Numbered from the stretch's first letter, positions 10,073-20,242 are shown. The stretch is DNA of 64,000 nt from an uncultured Saprospiraceae bacterium (GCA_937921825.1 CAKZVK010000018.1:1-64000); one strand, 5' to 3'. Notes: generated from the sequence alone by a model not told the origin. Made by a program: numbers and translations.

Positions 10073-11338
10073 TTGATATCACTAATAGTCGCAATAGTTA
10101 TTTTTTTACTGCTTTCAGCCTTTTTTTCTGGGTCTGAAATTGCGTTTGTATCTGCTAATAAGCTCGGAATAGCTGTCAAAAAGGAGCAGAATACTAGAAG
10201 AGGTAATATAATAGCGCAGTTCTATGATAAGCCTAAGGCCTTTCTTGGCACTATGCTGGTGGGTAATAATATTGCTTTGGTGGCTTTTACCTACTTCATG
10301 ACGAAGTTGCTGACGCCTTATTTTGAACCATTATTAGGAGCTGGGCCTCTGTCTCTGATAGTCAATACTCTAATCATCACCTTAGTCGTCTTGATTTTCG
10401 GAGAGTTTCTGCCGAAGACTTTATTTAGTTTGTATTCGACTAAGTTGCTTTTCGTACTGGCGTATCCTTTGGTGTTTTTTAAAAAATTACTTGCCGTGCC
10501 TACCTACTTCATGACGGGCTTAAGTAATTTTTTACTGAGTAGATTTATTGCTGTGCCCAATGACGTCTCTGATAGTGCCCTGAATAGAGTAGATCTCGAA
10601 CATTATATAGCAGACAGTCTCAGTGATGACCAAGATGATATAGATAAAGATATCCTTACTAATGCTCTGACCTTAGGCCATAACAAAGTCTCCCACTGTA
10701 TGGTCCCTCGTACGGAGATCGTATGGATAGATAAGAGCTCTAGTATTTCAGATCTCATAGAGCTATTCAGAGAATCAAAACTCTCACGGATAGTCGTAGC
10801 CGAAGGAGATGTGGATAACATAGAAGGCTACATTCACCATCAGAAGTTATTAGATGATCCTAAGTCGCTGAAGAAAGCCTGCATGGATATCCTTTATGTG
10901 CCAGAGGTTATGAATCTGAAAGAACTTATGTCACAGTTTATCAAGGATGGATCTACCATAGCCTGTGTTGTAGATGAGTTCGGTGGTACAGCGGGTATTA
11001 TAACCCTAGAAGATATCTTAGAAGAAATTTTCGGAGAGATAGAAGATGAGCATGATGTAGAAGATCATGTCATGCATAAGATTAATGATAACGAGTATCT
11101 CTTCTCAGGAAGACTCGAAGTAGATCATATCAATGAAAAATTCCCAGAGCTAGATATCCCTGAAGGGGAGTACCAGACCTTGTCAGGTTATATTGTGATG
11201 ACCTCAGAAGATATCCCTCAGCTAGGAGAGCAGGTGACTTTAGGCAACTATTGTTTCAAGATCGAAGAAGTAGATGAGACAAAGATCTCAATAGTGAGAG
11301 TCGTCAGATTAAATGACGAAGCGGGCAATGAAGCCTAA
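10073..11338 (+). CDS. Hemolysin/CorC family membrane protein (CNNM-CBS-CorC)
   Basis: 421 aa. The domain order is that of the CNNM/CorC (HlyC/TlyC) family, implicated in magnesium or cobalt export. It has an N-terminal CNNM/DUF21 membrane domain (about 1-190, three or four helices, with the SAFFSGSEIAFVSANK signature), then paired CBS domains (about 205-325, including MVPRTEIVWID and VVDEFGGTAGIITLEDILEEIFGEI), and a C-terminal CorC_HlyC domain (about 335-415). The start is TTG at 10073. It resembles GldE-type proteins of gliding Bacteroidota in layout, but the neighbours do not confirm that name. A -7-like TAATTTTT at 10049 could serve it. Confidence 0.88.
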   Translation: MISLIVAIVIFLLLSAFFSGSEIAFVSANKLGIAVKKEQNTRRGNIIAQFYDKPKAFLGTMLVGNNIALVAFTYFMTKLLTPYFEPLLGAGPLSLIVNTLIITLVVLIFGEFLPKTLFSLYSTKLLFVLAYPLVFFKKLLAVPTYFMTGLSNFLLSRFIAVPNDVSDSALNRVDLEHYIADSLSDDQDDIDKDILTNALTLGHNKVSHCMVPRTEIVWIDKSSSISDLIELFRESKLSRIVVAEGDVDNIEGYIHHQKLLDDPKSLKKACMDILYVPEVMNLKELMSQFIKDGSTIACVVDEFGGTAGIITLEDILEEIFGEIEDEHDVEDHVMHKINDNEYLFSGRLEVDHINEKFPELDIPEGEYQTLSGYIVMTSEDIPQLGEQVTLGNYCFKIEEVDETKISIVRVVRLNDEAGNEA

Positions 11339-11438
11339 GTAATTACCCTGATTCCTATAGTGGTAATTCTCCATTTTCTTAATTCTAAGTACTAGAATTC
11401 AGCTGCACTAGGTTTTACTCTAAACAAAACTTAGTACT

Positions 11439-12194
11439 ATGAAGTGGATAAACCTTATTCTGATACTACCGATTCTGAGCTTAGTATCATGCAGTAGCAA
11501 GGAACAGAAATCGAGGATTAAATTTCTAGAAGCTGAGATAGAATACCTTCAGAATTCTAATTCCAGCCTACTAGATAGACTAGCAGATATGGCGGTCGTA
11601 ACCAAGAGTGATGCAGAAAGCATCAAAGAATCTCTCGTATCCATTAATGAGCAGCAAGCCTACATCGCAGACCTAACGGATGAAATCCAAGAGAAAGATT
11701 CTATCAATTTTGCACTAGTCAATAATCTAAAGCGTTCTCTCAATAATATCGATGATGAAGATATACAGGTAGAGGTCAAGGGAAGTGCTGTGCATGTGTC
11801 TTTATCTGAAGAGTTGCTGTTCCAGACAGCCAGTTCTAAAATCAATAGGGAAGCTTATGCAGTGCTAGAGAAAGTTTCTAAAATTATTAATGACCACAGT
11901 GATATAGATATTTTAGTTCAGGGACATACTGATGACTTGCCTATCTCCAATAGACACTATCAAGATAACTGGGACCTCAGTGTAAGAAGGGCTACGTCCG
12001 TGGTCCGTGTGCTAACAGAAAAATATGAGGTATATCCAGAAAGATTAACTGCTGCTGGAAGAGGAGAGTACCTGCCAAGGAATGAGAATGATACCTCACT
12101 GGGACGAAAGCAAAATAGGAGAACAGAAATAATTATTACACCTAAGCTGAGTAAGTTTTTCGAGCTGTTAGAATCGCCTGAGTTATTGTTATAA
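11439..12194 (+). CDS. OmpA family lipoprotein
   Basis: 251 aa. A lipoprotein signal ends with the lipobox SLVSC (Cys18). Residues about 22-105 are a predicted coiled coil rich in Leu/Glu/Ser. The C-terminal 110 residues are an OmpA-like peptidoglycan-binding domain with ILVQGHTDDLPI, DLSVRRATSVVRVL and the NRRTEI end motif. It probably sits in the periplasm or outer membrane and tethers it to the cell wall. It follows the CorC-like gene by 100 nt and is closed by a strong hairpin at 12207. Its specific partner is unknown. Confidence 0.9.
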   Translation: MKWINLILILPILSLVSCSSKEQKSRIKFLEAEIEYLQNSNSSLLDRLADMAVVTKSDAESIKESLVSINEQQAYIADLTDEIQEKDSINFALVNNLKRSLNNIDDEDIQVEVKGSAVHVSLSEELLFQTASSKINREAYAVLEKVSKIINDHSDIDILVQGHTDDLPISNRHYQDNWDLSVRRATSVVRVLTEKYEVYPERLTAAGRGEYLPRNENDTSLGRKQNRRTEIIITPKLSKFFELLESPELLL

Positions 12195-12206
12195 GCAAAA
12201 TCGGTG

Positions 12207-12266
12207 CTGCATAGGAAGGTCCGAGGTGGTCGCTGCAACCCTTCGAATTCCTATGCAGTTTTTTTC
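12207..12266 (+). terminator. Rho-independent terminator with a structured 30-nt loop
   Basis: A perfect 11-bp stem (CTGCATAGGAA at 12207-12217 with TTCCTATGCAG at 12248-12258) is followed by seven T. It ends the OmpA transcript. The loop is unusually long and could fold further through GGT/ACC and CGAGG/CCTTCG pairings. Confidence 0.85.
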
Positions 12267-12286
12267 TTTTTAGGTTAGAATCTCTT

Positions 12287-13954
12287 TTAGAATAGACCAG
12301 TAATGTTGCCTTCGGTATCTATGTCTATATGATTAGCAGCAGGAACAGAAGGTAGTCCTGGCATACGCATCATCTTACCCGTTATTGGAATTAGAAAACC
12401 AGCGCCTGCAGCGATTTCTATTTCTCTTACAGTAATCGTAAAACCTGTCGGTCTTCCAAGCAACTTCGGATTATCGCTGAAAGATTTTTGAGTCTTCGCC
12501 ATACAGACTGGAAGGTTTTCTAAGCCTAACTTTTTTATTTTTCTTAGATCCGTTTTGGCTTGTGCTGCATAATCGACTTCTGCGGCGCCATATACTTTGG
12601 TGGCTATCGTATGTATTTTGTCTTCTACAGAACTATTCCAGTCATATAGAGGTTTGAATGTGCTCTTTCCTCCTTCTATTACTTCTGCGACATGTTTTGC
12701 TATTCCTAGAGAACCTTCTCCGCCTTTTTCCCAGGCGTTGGATATAGATACACGGTAACCAAGGGCATTGCATCTATCTATAATTACTTGTACTTCTTCA
12801 TCTGTGTCGGATACAAATCTATTTATGGCCACTACAGGCTCCAATCCGAACTCCTGTACATTTTCCAGATGCTTTTCCATATTGACTAATCCCTCTTGCA
12901 CAGCAGAGACGTTTGGTGTTTTTAATTCTTTAAGGTCTGCACCACCATGATACTTTAGAGCTCTAATGGTCGCTACGACCACGACTGCCTGAGGCGCTAG
13001 GCCCGCACTGACACATTTGATATCCAGAAATTTTTCTGCCCCTAAGTCTGCACCAAAGCCTGCCTCAGTAATCACATAGTCAGTCAGAGACATGCCCATT
13101 TTGGTTGCGATGACAGAGTTGGTCCCCTGAGCAATATTGGCAAAAGGTCCTCCATGTATGATCGCTGGAGTTGCTTCCATAGTCTGGACCAAGTTAGGTT
13201 TTATAGCATCTTTGAGTAAGGCAGTCATCGCACCATGTGCATCTAAGTCTTTAGCATAGACAGGTGTCCGATCTCTTTTAAATCCTACGAAGATATTTCC
13301 CAGTCTGGTTTTGAGATCACTGAAATCTTTAGATAGACAGAGTATAGCCATTATTTCCGAAGCGGCTGTAATATCAAATCCAGTCTCACGAGGTATCCCA
13401 GAACCTGTCCCGCCTAAGCCTATGATAATATTTCTCAGGGAGCGGTCATTCATATCCATGACCCTTTTCCAAGTGACAGTCCGAGGATCTATGCCTATGC
13501 TAGCGGTCTTGCTCTGTATATTATTATCGATAAGCGCCGCTAGTAGATTATTGGCTTTTTCGATTGCGGAAAAATCTCCTGTAAAATGAAGATTGATATC
13601 CTCCATAGGCAGCACTTGACTGTAACCTCCTCCTGTCGCACCACCTTTGATACCAAAGACTGGTCCCAATGATGGCTCTCTAAGTACTGCTGTAGTCTGG
13701 TGGCCTAGCTTATTCATGGCCTGCGCCAGTCCTATGGTCATCGTTGTTTTTCCTTCACCAGCTGGGGTAGGAGAGATGGCTGTTACCAATACTAGTTTAG
13801 AGGCTTTGACTTTCTTTTCATCAATGAGATGCAGCGGTAGTTTCGCTTTATATTTTCCGTATAGCTCTAGTTCTTTGGGGTCTATATTAAGTTTATCAGC
13901 GATTTCTTGTATGTGAACAAGTTGGTGATTCATCGCTATATCTGCATCTGTCAT
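12287..13954 (-). CDS. fhs: Formate-tetrahydrofolate ligase
   Basis: 555 aa, the standard length. It makes 10-formyl-THF from formate, THF and ATP in cytosolic one-carbon metabolism. The ATP-binding loop SPTPAGEGKTT is at residues 61-71. Other family blocks seen are REPSLGPVFGIKGGATGGGYSQVLPMEDINLHFTGD (36 residues in all, split here as REPSLGPVFGIKGGATGG and GYSQVLPMEDINLHFTGD), GFDITAASEIMAILCL and ITGKMMRMPGLP. It stands alone between the OmpA terminator and the divergent typA. Confidence 0.96.
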   Translation of the reverse strand: MTDADIAMNHQLVHIQEIADKLNIDPKELELYGKYKAKLPLHLIDEKKVKASKLVLVTAISPTPAGEGKTTMTIGLAQAMNKLGHQTTAVLREPSLGPVFGIKGGATGGGYSQVLPMEDINLHFTGDFSAIEKANNLLAALIDNNIQSKTASIGIDPRTVTWKRVMDMNDRSLRNIIIGLGGTGSGIPRETGFDITAASEIMAILCLSKDFSDLKTRLGNIFVGFKRDRTPVYAKDLDAHGAMTALLKDAIKPNLVQTMEATPAIIHGGPFANIAQGTNSVIATKMGMSLTDYVITEAGFGADLGAEKFLDIKCVSAGLAPQAVVVVATIRALKYHGGADLKELKTPNVSAVQEGLVNMEKHLENVQEFGLEPVVAINRFVSDTDEEVQVIIDRCNALGYRVSISNAWEKGGEGSLGIAKHVAEVIEGGKSTFKPLYDWNSSVEDKIHTIATKVYGAAEVDYAAQAKTDLRKIKKLGLENLPVCMAKTQKSFSDNPKLLGRPTGFTITVREIEIAAGAGFLIPITGKMMRMPGLPSVPAANHIDIDTEGNITGLF

Positions 13955-14123
13955 AATTTCTGTTTGTGTTATTCAGATAATTGGAAATAATAGTGCCAAT
14001 ATTAGCTCAATTTAGAAATAAAGGACATGGATTTAAAATATCCAAAAGACGGCTCTAAAATGCAGCTTGTCAAGAATTTATACATCTTTGCGCCTTCTTT
14101 GAATAAAGGCAAAGATTATAACT

Positions 14124-15887
14124 ATGGAATCCATCAGAAATATAGCCATCATAGCCCACGTCGATCACGGTAAGACTACCTTGGTAGATAAGATCATACA
14201 CGAATGTAATGTACTCGGAGAGAGAGAAGATAAGGGCGAACTGATCCTCGATAACAATGATCAGGAAAGAGAACGGGGTATCACCATTGTCTCTAAGAAT
14301 GTGGCAGCCATGTTCAATGGCGTAAAAATCAACATTATAGATACTCCTGGTCACGCCGATTTCGGTGGAGAGGTAGAGAGGGTATTGAAAATGGCTGATG
14401 GAGTACTTCTACTTGTAGATGCCTTTGAAGGGCCGATGCCTCAGACAAGATTTGTTCTAGGTAAAGCTATAGAACTAGGTCTCAAGCCTATAGTCGTTGT
14501 CAATAAAGTAGATAAAGAAAACTGTACTCCAGAAGATGTACAAGGGGATGTATTCGATCTCATGTTTAACTTAGATGCGACTGAGGATCAGTTGGACTTT
14601 GTCACCCTCTTTGGTTCTTCCAAATTTGGATGGATGAGTTTCGACTGGAAAAAGAAAACGGATAACATCGTCCCACTATTACAAGCAGTCGTAGATAATA
14701 TTCCAGAAGCGCCTTATAGAGAAGGAACGCCACAGATGCAGATTACTTCTCTTGACTTTTCAAAGTTTACAGGAAGGATAGCGATCGGTAGAATATTCAG
14801 AGGAGATTTGTCTACAGGACAAGATCTTATGCTCTGTAAGAAAGACGGTGTTCAGAAGAAGGTGAGAATAAAAGAGCTTTTCGTTTTCGAAGGATTAGGG
14901 AAGAGAAAAGTAGAGACTGCAAGAAGTGGAGATATCTGTGCGATAGTCGGTATCGAAGGTTTTGATATCGGAGATACGATAGCTGATGTAGAGAACCCTG
15001 AAGCACTACCACACCTTAAAGTAGATGAGCCGACGATGAGTATGCTCTTTACGATTAATAATTCTCCTTTCTTCGGTAAGGAAGGAAAGTTTGTTACTTC
15101 TCGTCACCTTAGAGATAGACTCTACAAAGAGACTGAAAAGAATCTAGCACTAAGAGTAGAGGATACAGCGACTGAGGATAAATTTAACGTATATGGTAGA
15201 GGGGTATTGCACTTGTCTGTACTTATAGAGACCATGCGTAGAGAAGGCTATGAGTTGCAAGTGGGTAAGCCAGAAGTAATATTCAGAGAGATAGATGGTA
15301 AGAATTGTGAGCCTATAGAATCTCTTGTTATAGATGTGCCAGAAGAGTTTTCTGGAAAAGCGATAGAGTTAGTCACTCAGAGAAAAGGACAGCTGACGAT
15401 CATGGAGCCAAAAGGAGATCTTCAGCACCTAGAATTTAGTATTCCATCAAGAGGACTTATCGGACTCAGAAATAATATGCTGACTGCCACTTCAGGTCAA
15501 GCGATTATGACCCACAGATTCATTGCTTACGAACCACATAAAGGAGATATACCTTCTAGAATTAAGGGATCTATCGTATCTGGTATGCAAGGTCAAGCTT
15601 TAGCTTTTGCCTTGGATAGGTTACAGGATAGAGGAAAGTTCTTTGTAGAACCTGGAGACAGTGTCTATGTCGGTCAAGTGATCGGAGAGAACAGCCGAGA
15701 AGGAGATATGGAAGTAAACGTGATCAAAGGAAAGAAGCTAACCAATATGCGTAGCTCTGGTGCCGATGATGCTGCCAAGCTTGCGCCGAAGATTGTCCAC
15801 TCTCTAGAAGAGGCCATGGAATATATCCGTGAGGATGAGTATCTGGAGGTGACACCAGAGAGTTTGAGGATGCGGAAGATAGGGTAG
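14124..15887 (+). CDS. typA: Ribosome-associated translational GTPase TypA/BipA
   Basis: 587 aa, slightly shorter than the usual 600-615. It is an EF-G-like GTPase that binds the 70S ribosome and helps 50S assembly and stress adaptation. G1 AHVDHGKTTL is at residues 11-20, G3 DTPGHADF at 73-80 and G4 NKVD at 127-130. The BipA-specific C-terminal domain contains GLIGLRNNMLTATSGQ and KLTNMRSSGADDA. It is monocistronic and closed by the hairpin at 15911. It is divergent from fhs. Confidence 0.96.
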   Translation: MESIRNIAIIAHVDHGKTTLVDKIIHECNVLGEREDKGELILDNNDQERERGITIVSKNVAAMFNGVKINIIDTPGHADFGGEVERVLKMADGVLLLVDAFEGPMPQTRFVLGKAIELGLKPIVVVNKVDKENCTPEDVQGDVFDLMFNLDATEDQLDFVTLFGSSKFGWMSFDWKKKTDNIVPLLQAVVDNIPEAPYREGTPQMQITSLDFSKFTGRIAIGRIFRGDLSTGQDLMLCKKDGVQKKVRIKELFVFEGLGKRKVETARSGDICAIVGIEGFDIGDTIADVENPEALPHLKVDEPTMSMLFTINNSPFFGKEGKFVTSRHLRDRLYKETEKNLALRVEDTATEDKFNVYGRGVLHLSVLIETMRREGYELQVGKPEVIFREIDGKNCEPIESLVIDVPEEFSGKAIELVTQRKGQLTIMEPKGDLQHLEFSIPSRGLIGLRNNMLTATSGQAIMTHRFIAYEPHKGDIPSRIKGSIVSGMQGQALAFALDRLQDRGKFFVEPGDSVYVGQVIGENSREGDMEVNVIKGKKLTNMRSSGADDAAKLAPKIVHSLEEAMEYIREDEYLEVTPESLRMRKIG

Positions 15888-15910
15888 TGACTAAGAAAAT
15901 AAGAAATAGA

Positions 15911-15940
15911 AAAGGAGGTGAATGTTCACCTCCTTTTTTT
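15911..15940 (+). terminator. Rho-independent terminator of typA
   Basis: An 11-bp stem AAAGGAGGTGA (15911-15921) pairs with TCACCTCCTTT (15926-15936) around a 4-nt loop, and the T run continues to about 15940. Confidence 0.92.
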
Positions 15941-15979
15941 TGTTTTCTGTCTTTTGCCAAGTGTAAAACCACAACTGCA

Positions 15980-18900
15980 CTAATCCATCACCACCATCTT
16001 GATGGTTTTATGACCTAAAGCATTCGCGAATTCTAGATAATAGATGCCGGCATTCAAGCCTTCATTTTGATAGGCTACTCTAGTATTAGCTTGTGTAAGA
16101 GTTATAACTCTTGTATCCACTACCTGCCCGCTAGTATTAATGACATTCAGCTTTACTTCTCCTCGGATTTCTCCTTCTAGATTGATGAGGAAGTTTCCTT
16201 GATTAGGATTTGGGGCAATGGATGCTGAAAGTTTGTTGTCTAATTCGTTGATACTACTGGTCATCACTGTAATTGTGCTAGCGAGAACTTTTTGGCCACA
16301 CATATTACTTACACGTAAAGACACTTCGTATTCACCTGGACTACTATAAGCATGCCTAGGCTCTGCTCCGAAGCCAATGTCGCCATCTCCAAAATCCCAT
16401 TGATATAGAGTCGCATTTGTAAAGTTGGAATTAAACTGTACTTCTCCTGAGCCAATTTCTTCAAAATTCCATCCTCCACTAGGAACGTCTATTACTTCTA
16501 TGTTTTGAGTAGTGGTACAGCTGCCCAAAGCGTTATTGACAGTAAGTGTTATCGTTTTAGTTCCAGCTATGATGTAAGACAACTCATGAGGTCCAGCCTG
16601 ATCAGAAGTAGCTGGCAGGCCTCCTAGACCAAATTCCCAGCTGTAGTCCAACAGTCCTCCATCTCCCATGCCAGTAAGAATCACCGGTCTGAGCTTGCAT
16701 ACTTCCGACCGATTAACGGATAGATCGCAGGTAGGTTCTGAAAGTTGAGTTTCGCTGACGTTTATATTATCAAGGTATAGATTAGAGCCACTATCATTAA
16801 CCCCAGTAAATCTAATTAAGACTTTGTTCAGTCCATTATACTGGGATAAATCTATGGAATGCTGAGTCCAGTGATAGGTATTTTCAGGAAATTCGAAAGT
16901 TGTAAAGCTCGTAGCTAACTCTCCACCATATCTCTCGAATAGAGTATCCTGGAAGGTCGTTCCGCAATCAGTACTGACTTCTACTAGTAGTCCATCATCA
17001 CCTATGTTGTTATAAGAGTAGGCTAGATTAAAATCTAGTATAGTAGTGCCAGTCACTGCTGATAAATCCAAAGGCACCAAGTTTAAATAATCTAAATCTG
17101 CATTATTCGGATAGTTTTCAAAAGGCATAGTCAAGGTACCACCTACAAAACCATTTCTCTGAGTTACGGCTAGGGGTGACCATGTGATTCTATCTTCACT
17201 ATCGGTTCTCCAGAAAGTAGGAATCGTCCTAGCTCCAAAGTTTTCTTCTAATGGAAGGTTTTGACCGGCGTCTACATAGACTGGACCCTCTATAAATATC
17301 GTGTCATTACTGAATAACTCCTCTTCGGGATGTGCTACCCAGGCTTTTATACTATAGTCACCGTTTTCTACTAGATTAATAGGCTGATCGAAGGTGTAAG
17401 AGACTGTATCGTTTACAGCGATAGTAGTAGGATATACTTCAGAGATAACTGGTCCATCATTTAGTTGGTAGTTAATGGTTACATTTTCGAATGGATTATT
17501 CCCAGAATTAATGACCTGGACAGTAAGTGGTTCATCAGTAATAGAATTACAAGTAATGAGATGCCCAGCGTTAGGATTATCCAGTCTGTCCATAGCCATG
17601 TCAAAATCTAACTTACAATTGACCAGACTTTCTCCATCATGATTTCTGGCTAGCGATCGTCTGCCTTTTACATCATTGGCAAAGTTAGCAGATACTGCAA
17701 ACCACTGTTCTTCAAAGGGGTTAGAAATAGGAATTCTTGTTTCTGTATTTACAGTGTTTAGTTCTACTTCCATGTACTTCTGTCCTAGTGTATAGACGTC
17801 ATAACTAACGGCATCAGTCACTGCATCCCATTTGACGAGCATATCATTACCACATACCTCGAGTATTTGAAGATTAGAGGGGATAGGGGCTATTGTAAAG
17901 GGCTCGCTTATGGTTTCTATGCCACTTCTTTCTATTCTAATATGGGCGGTATTCGTGATAACTGAAGGAAGGCTGATAATGGCTGATTGTGCAGTTGCTC
18001 CTACTGTCTCCAGTTCTATCCATGTAGTACCGCTGTCATCAGAGAAGGAGATAGTGTGGGGGTCACCGTTAGGTCCAGATTCCCAATAGATAGTTTCATT
18101 GCCACTATTCAATTGTTCTCCCCCGTAAGGATAGACCATAGTCACTTCATCCATTCTTATTTCCCAAGTGATATAGTAGTTATGAGTGCCACTAGGGATA
18201 ACACTACCGAATAAGTCTAGGGTATACTCTCCAGCTTCAGGATTCTCTATGAGCACTTGTTCCACGTTATTGAGGTCATCTGTTCCTCTTTCTGCAGGGA
18301 GTGCTAGAAGTTCTGGAATGGGGTTGGTGAGTAGTACCCAGGGTAGATGTGTAGAACCATCAGGGGCTACTACTGAGCTTTCGATATCATTCACTAAAGC
18401 CTTATCGGTAAATACTGAAGCTTCTGGGTCTGCCCAGTAGGTCATAATTCTTACTTCTCTAGCACCTGCAGGTACTGAGATAGTATGGCTGACTGACTCG
18501 TCTTGATTTATTTCGTGTAACTCATGATTGCCTTGTTCTACTGCCAGTGCGGCTCTGAAAGCATTTGCTGTTCCCCAGCCAAATATAAAGTCAGGTCCTT
18601 TATTTCCTAGGTCGTCTGCAGTGTTGAGCATGATCGCTTTTAGTAAGGCACCATTAGCTATCTCTCCATTGTTGGTTTCTCTGTATGCTTGGTGTAGCAT
18701 TGCAGTGACGCCTGCGATCCCAGGTGCTGCTCCAGAAGTTCCACCAAAAGGTCTGTACCCATGGAAGTCATCGGTACTCAAGTGACTGAAACCATTAGAA
18801 GCGAGGTCAGGTTTAATACGACCATCAAAGGCGGGTCCTCTACTACTGCTCTCTACGATTAATCCCCTGTTAGTGACATTGGCAGTAGCGATGACATTTT

Positions 18901-20041
18901 TTCCTTGTTTATGCCCTCCAGTGATATTTCCCCATTGACTTCCAGCACCATAGTCGCAGTCTTGATTATTGCTATTTCCTGCTGAGAAGACATGTAAGAG
19001 GGTAGGGTTGTCATAACATTGCTGATCTACAATTCTAGTGGTATTAGTATACCCCGCATTACATCCATCACTGTAGGAAGAATTGGTGACTAGGGCATTT
19101 TGGTTATTGTGTAGAGACATAGTCTCGTCTAGAAAGTTACTCACATAATCTAGTACGTACAGATCTGATCCTGCTGCCATTCCTCTATTTCTAGGATCTC
19201 GATTGCCTGCACCACTCATGATACCTGCGACGCCATCACCGTGATTCCCTCTGTCGGGACCGACAAATTCTTGGAAGAGTCTCCCGTGAAAATCTACGTG
19301 GTCAAAGACCTCACCATCATCCCTACAGACGACGGCTACGCCAGTTCCATCATATTTTCTTCCCATAGGACTAGGAGAATCTATCATGTTAGCTCTGATT
19401 AAGGCTCTGCCGGGAGTATCATCAGGTACAGATGGAGCTGGCCTAAGTTCTACGTATAGTACATAGGGTAGGTCTCCTATCATATCTATAGCTTCTTCAG
19501 CGATGTAGGCTGAAAAGAAATTATTCTCTCCATTGTGATCTCTCACTTCTATCCCATCTGCTTCAGCTAGTTCCAAGACTTCTTCATGTTCCATGTCTTC
19601 TGGATACATCATCAGCACCTCTATATGATCTCTGCCCACCTTAGCATATGAAGGAATATCTCTAGCTTGGATCTTGTCAGAGAGTTTTAGTTTTGGATCT
19701 AGGTTATGGATATATCTGATGCTGAGCGATTTCAGTAAGTCGGGATTGAATCCCACTGGAAACGAAGCTACATAGGCTTTATTGGGGATATAGCTTAGCA
19801 ATTCTATACCAGAGTCTTTCAGAGCTTGTCGCTCTTTATTACTAGGCATTTCCTCAAACTGAATAATCTTGTAGTACTTATCTTGGACTAAATCCCTTTT
19901 GCCTAATTGTACTGAAGAAATATATTCTTCGAGATTGTTTTCGGGAGTAAAATGGTTGTTTTTGAGTTTTAGCTCGTTGGATAGCTGAGCCGAAGCGTTT
20001 ACTGTAAAGATGCTTACTAGCAGCAGTAGATAATTTCTCAT
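15980..20041 (-). CDS. T9SS-exported subtilisin-like serine protease (S8) with CARDB, MAM-like and PKD domains
   Basis: 1353 aa. Signal peptide at 1-18 (cleavage after NASA). An inhibitor-like propeptide spans about 50-200. The S8 catalytic triad is visible: Asp at 241/242 (VVCRDDGEV), His267 (GNHGDGVAG) and Ser436 (GGTSGAAPG), with the oxyanion Asn356 in SAGNSN. Then come a jelly-roll domain (about 515-630), Ig/Fn3-like strands, a CARDB-like region (about 830-920), a MAM-like module (about 935-1100), two PKD domains with YSWEFG and YQWDFGDG, and a T9SS tail (SIAPNPNQGNFLINL..GIYYLEFANALGHKTIKMVV). It probably degrades proteins at the surface or outside the cell. Confidence 0.93.
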   Translation of the reverse strand: MRNYLLLLVSIFTVNASAQLSNELKLKNNHFTPENNLEEYISSVQLGKRDLVQDKYYKIIQFEEMPSNKERQALKDSGIELLSYIPNKAYVASFPVGFNPDLLKSLSIRYIHNLDPKLKLSDKIQARDIPSYAKVGRDHIEVLMMYPEDMEHEEVLELAEADGIEVRDHNGENNFFSAYIAEEAIDMIGDLPYVLYVELRPAPSVPDDTPGRALIRANMIDSPSPMGRKYDGTGVAVVCRDDGEVFDHVDFHGRLFQEFVGPDRGNHGDGVAGIMSGAGNRDPRNRGMAAGSDLYVLDYVSNFLDETMSLHNNQNALVTNSSYSDGCNAGYTNTTRIVDQQCYDNPTLLHVFSAGNSNNQDCDYGAGSQWGNITGGHKQGKNVIATANVTNRGLIVESSSRGPAFDGRIKPDLASNGFSHLSTDDFHGYRPFGGTSGAAPGIAGVTAMLHQAYRETNNGEIANGALLKAIMLNTADDLGNKGPDFIFGWGTANAFRAALAVEQGNHELHEINQDESVSHTISVPAGAREVRIMTYWADPEASVFTDKALVNDIESSVVAPDGSTHLPWVLLTNPIPELLALPAERGTDDLNNVEQVLIENPEAGEYTLDLFGSVIPSGTHNYYITWEIRMDEVTMVYPYGGEQLNSGNETIYWESGPNGDPHTISFSDDSGTTWIELETVGATAQSAIISLPSVITNTAHIRIERSGIETISEPFTIAPIPSNLQILEVCGNDMLVKWDAVTDAVSYDVYTLGQKYMEVELNTVNTETRIPISNPFEEQWFAVSANFANDVKGRRSLARNHDGESLVNCKLDFDMAMDRLDNPNAGHLITCNSITDEPLTVQVINSGNNPFENVTINYQLNDGPVISEVYPTTIAVNDTVSYTFDQPINLVENGDYSIKAWVAHPEEELFSNDTIFIEGPVYVDAGQNLPLEENFGARTIPTFWRTDSEDRITWSPLAVTQRNGFVGGTLTMPFENYPNNADLDYLNLVPLDLSAVTGTTILDFNLAYSYNNIGDDGLLVEVSTDCGTTFQDTLFERYGGELATSFTTFEFPENTYHWTQHSIDLSQYNGLNKVLIRFTGVNDSGSNLYLDNINVSETQLSEPTCDLSVNRSEVCKLRPVILTGMGDGGLLDYSWEFGLGGLPATSDQAGPHELSYIIAGTKTITLTVNNALGSCTTTQNIEVIDVPSGGWNFEEIGSGEVQFNSNFTNATLYQWDFGDGDIGFGAEPRHAYSSPGEYEVSLRVSNMCGQKVLASTITVMTSSINELDNKLSASIAPNPNQGNFLINLEGEIRGEVKLNVINTSGQVVDTRVITLTQANTRVAYQNEGLNAGIYYLEFANALGHKTIKMVVMD

Positions 20042-20061
20042 TTATGGATCGATTTTATAGA

Positions 20062-20082
20062 GTCAAAATAGTCAATTTTGAC
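20062..20082. promoter_or_regulatory. Inverted repeat before the S8 protease
   Basis: GTCAAAAT (20062-20069) and ATTTTGAC (20075-20082) form a perfect 8-bp inverted repeat around AGTCA, ending 20 nt before the protease start codon. On the minus strand the sequence TATTTTG resembles a -7 box. It could be an operator or a 5'-UTR hairpin. Confidence 0.4.
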
Positions 20083-20242
20083 TGACTCAATTGTCTGCAT
20101 TAAGAATAATCAAACAAAAAATCAGCACTTAAGTTGATAATAACACCGTAAAGCGGAGCAGATTAAGATTTATAAGCGGTATTTACTCACACGACCAAAT
20201 ATAATCTAGGTACTATTGAGCAGTCCAGTTGGTCGTATCCAA

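Noticed and set aside
11960-12238. Minus-strand ORF of 92 codons over the OmpA gene end
   Set aside because: A shadow of the OmpA domain in another frame, crossing the terminator stem.
12211-12256. RNase P- or tRNA-like words (GGAAGGTCC, CCTTCGAATTCC)
   Set aside because: The stretch is a 50-nt hairpin with a T tail; no P RNA core or cloverleaf can be built around it.
13983-14000. Sigma-54-like ATTGGCAC upstream of fhs on the minus strand
   Set aside because: The -24 part is good, but no TTGC is found at the -12 position.
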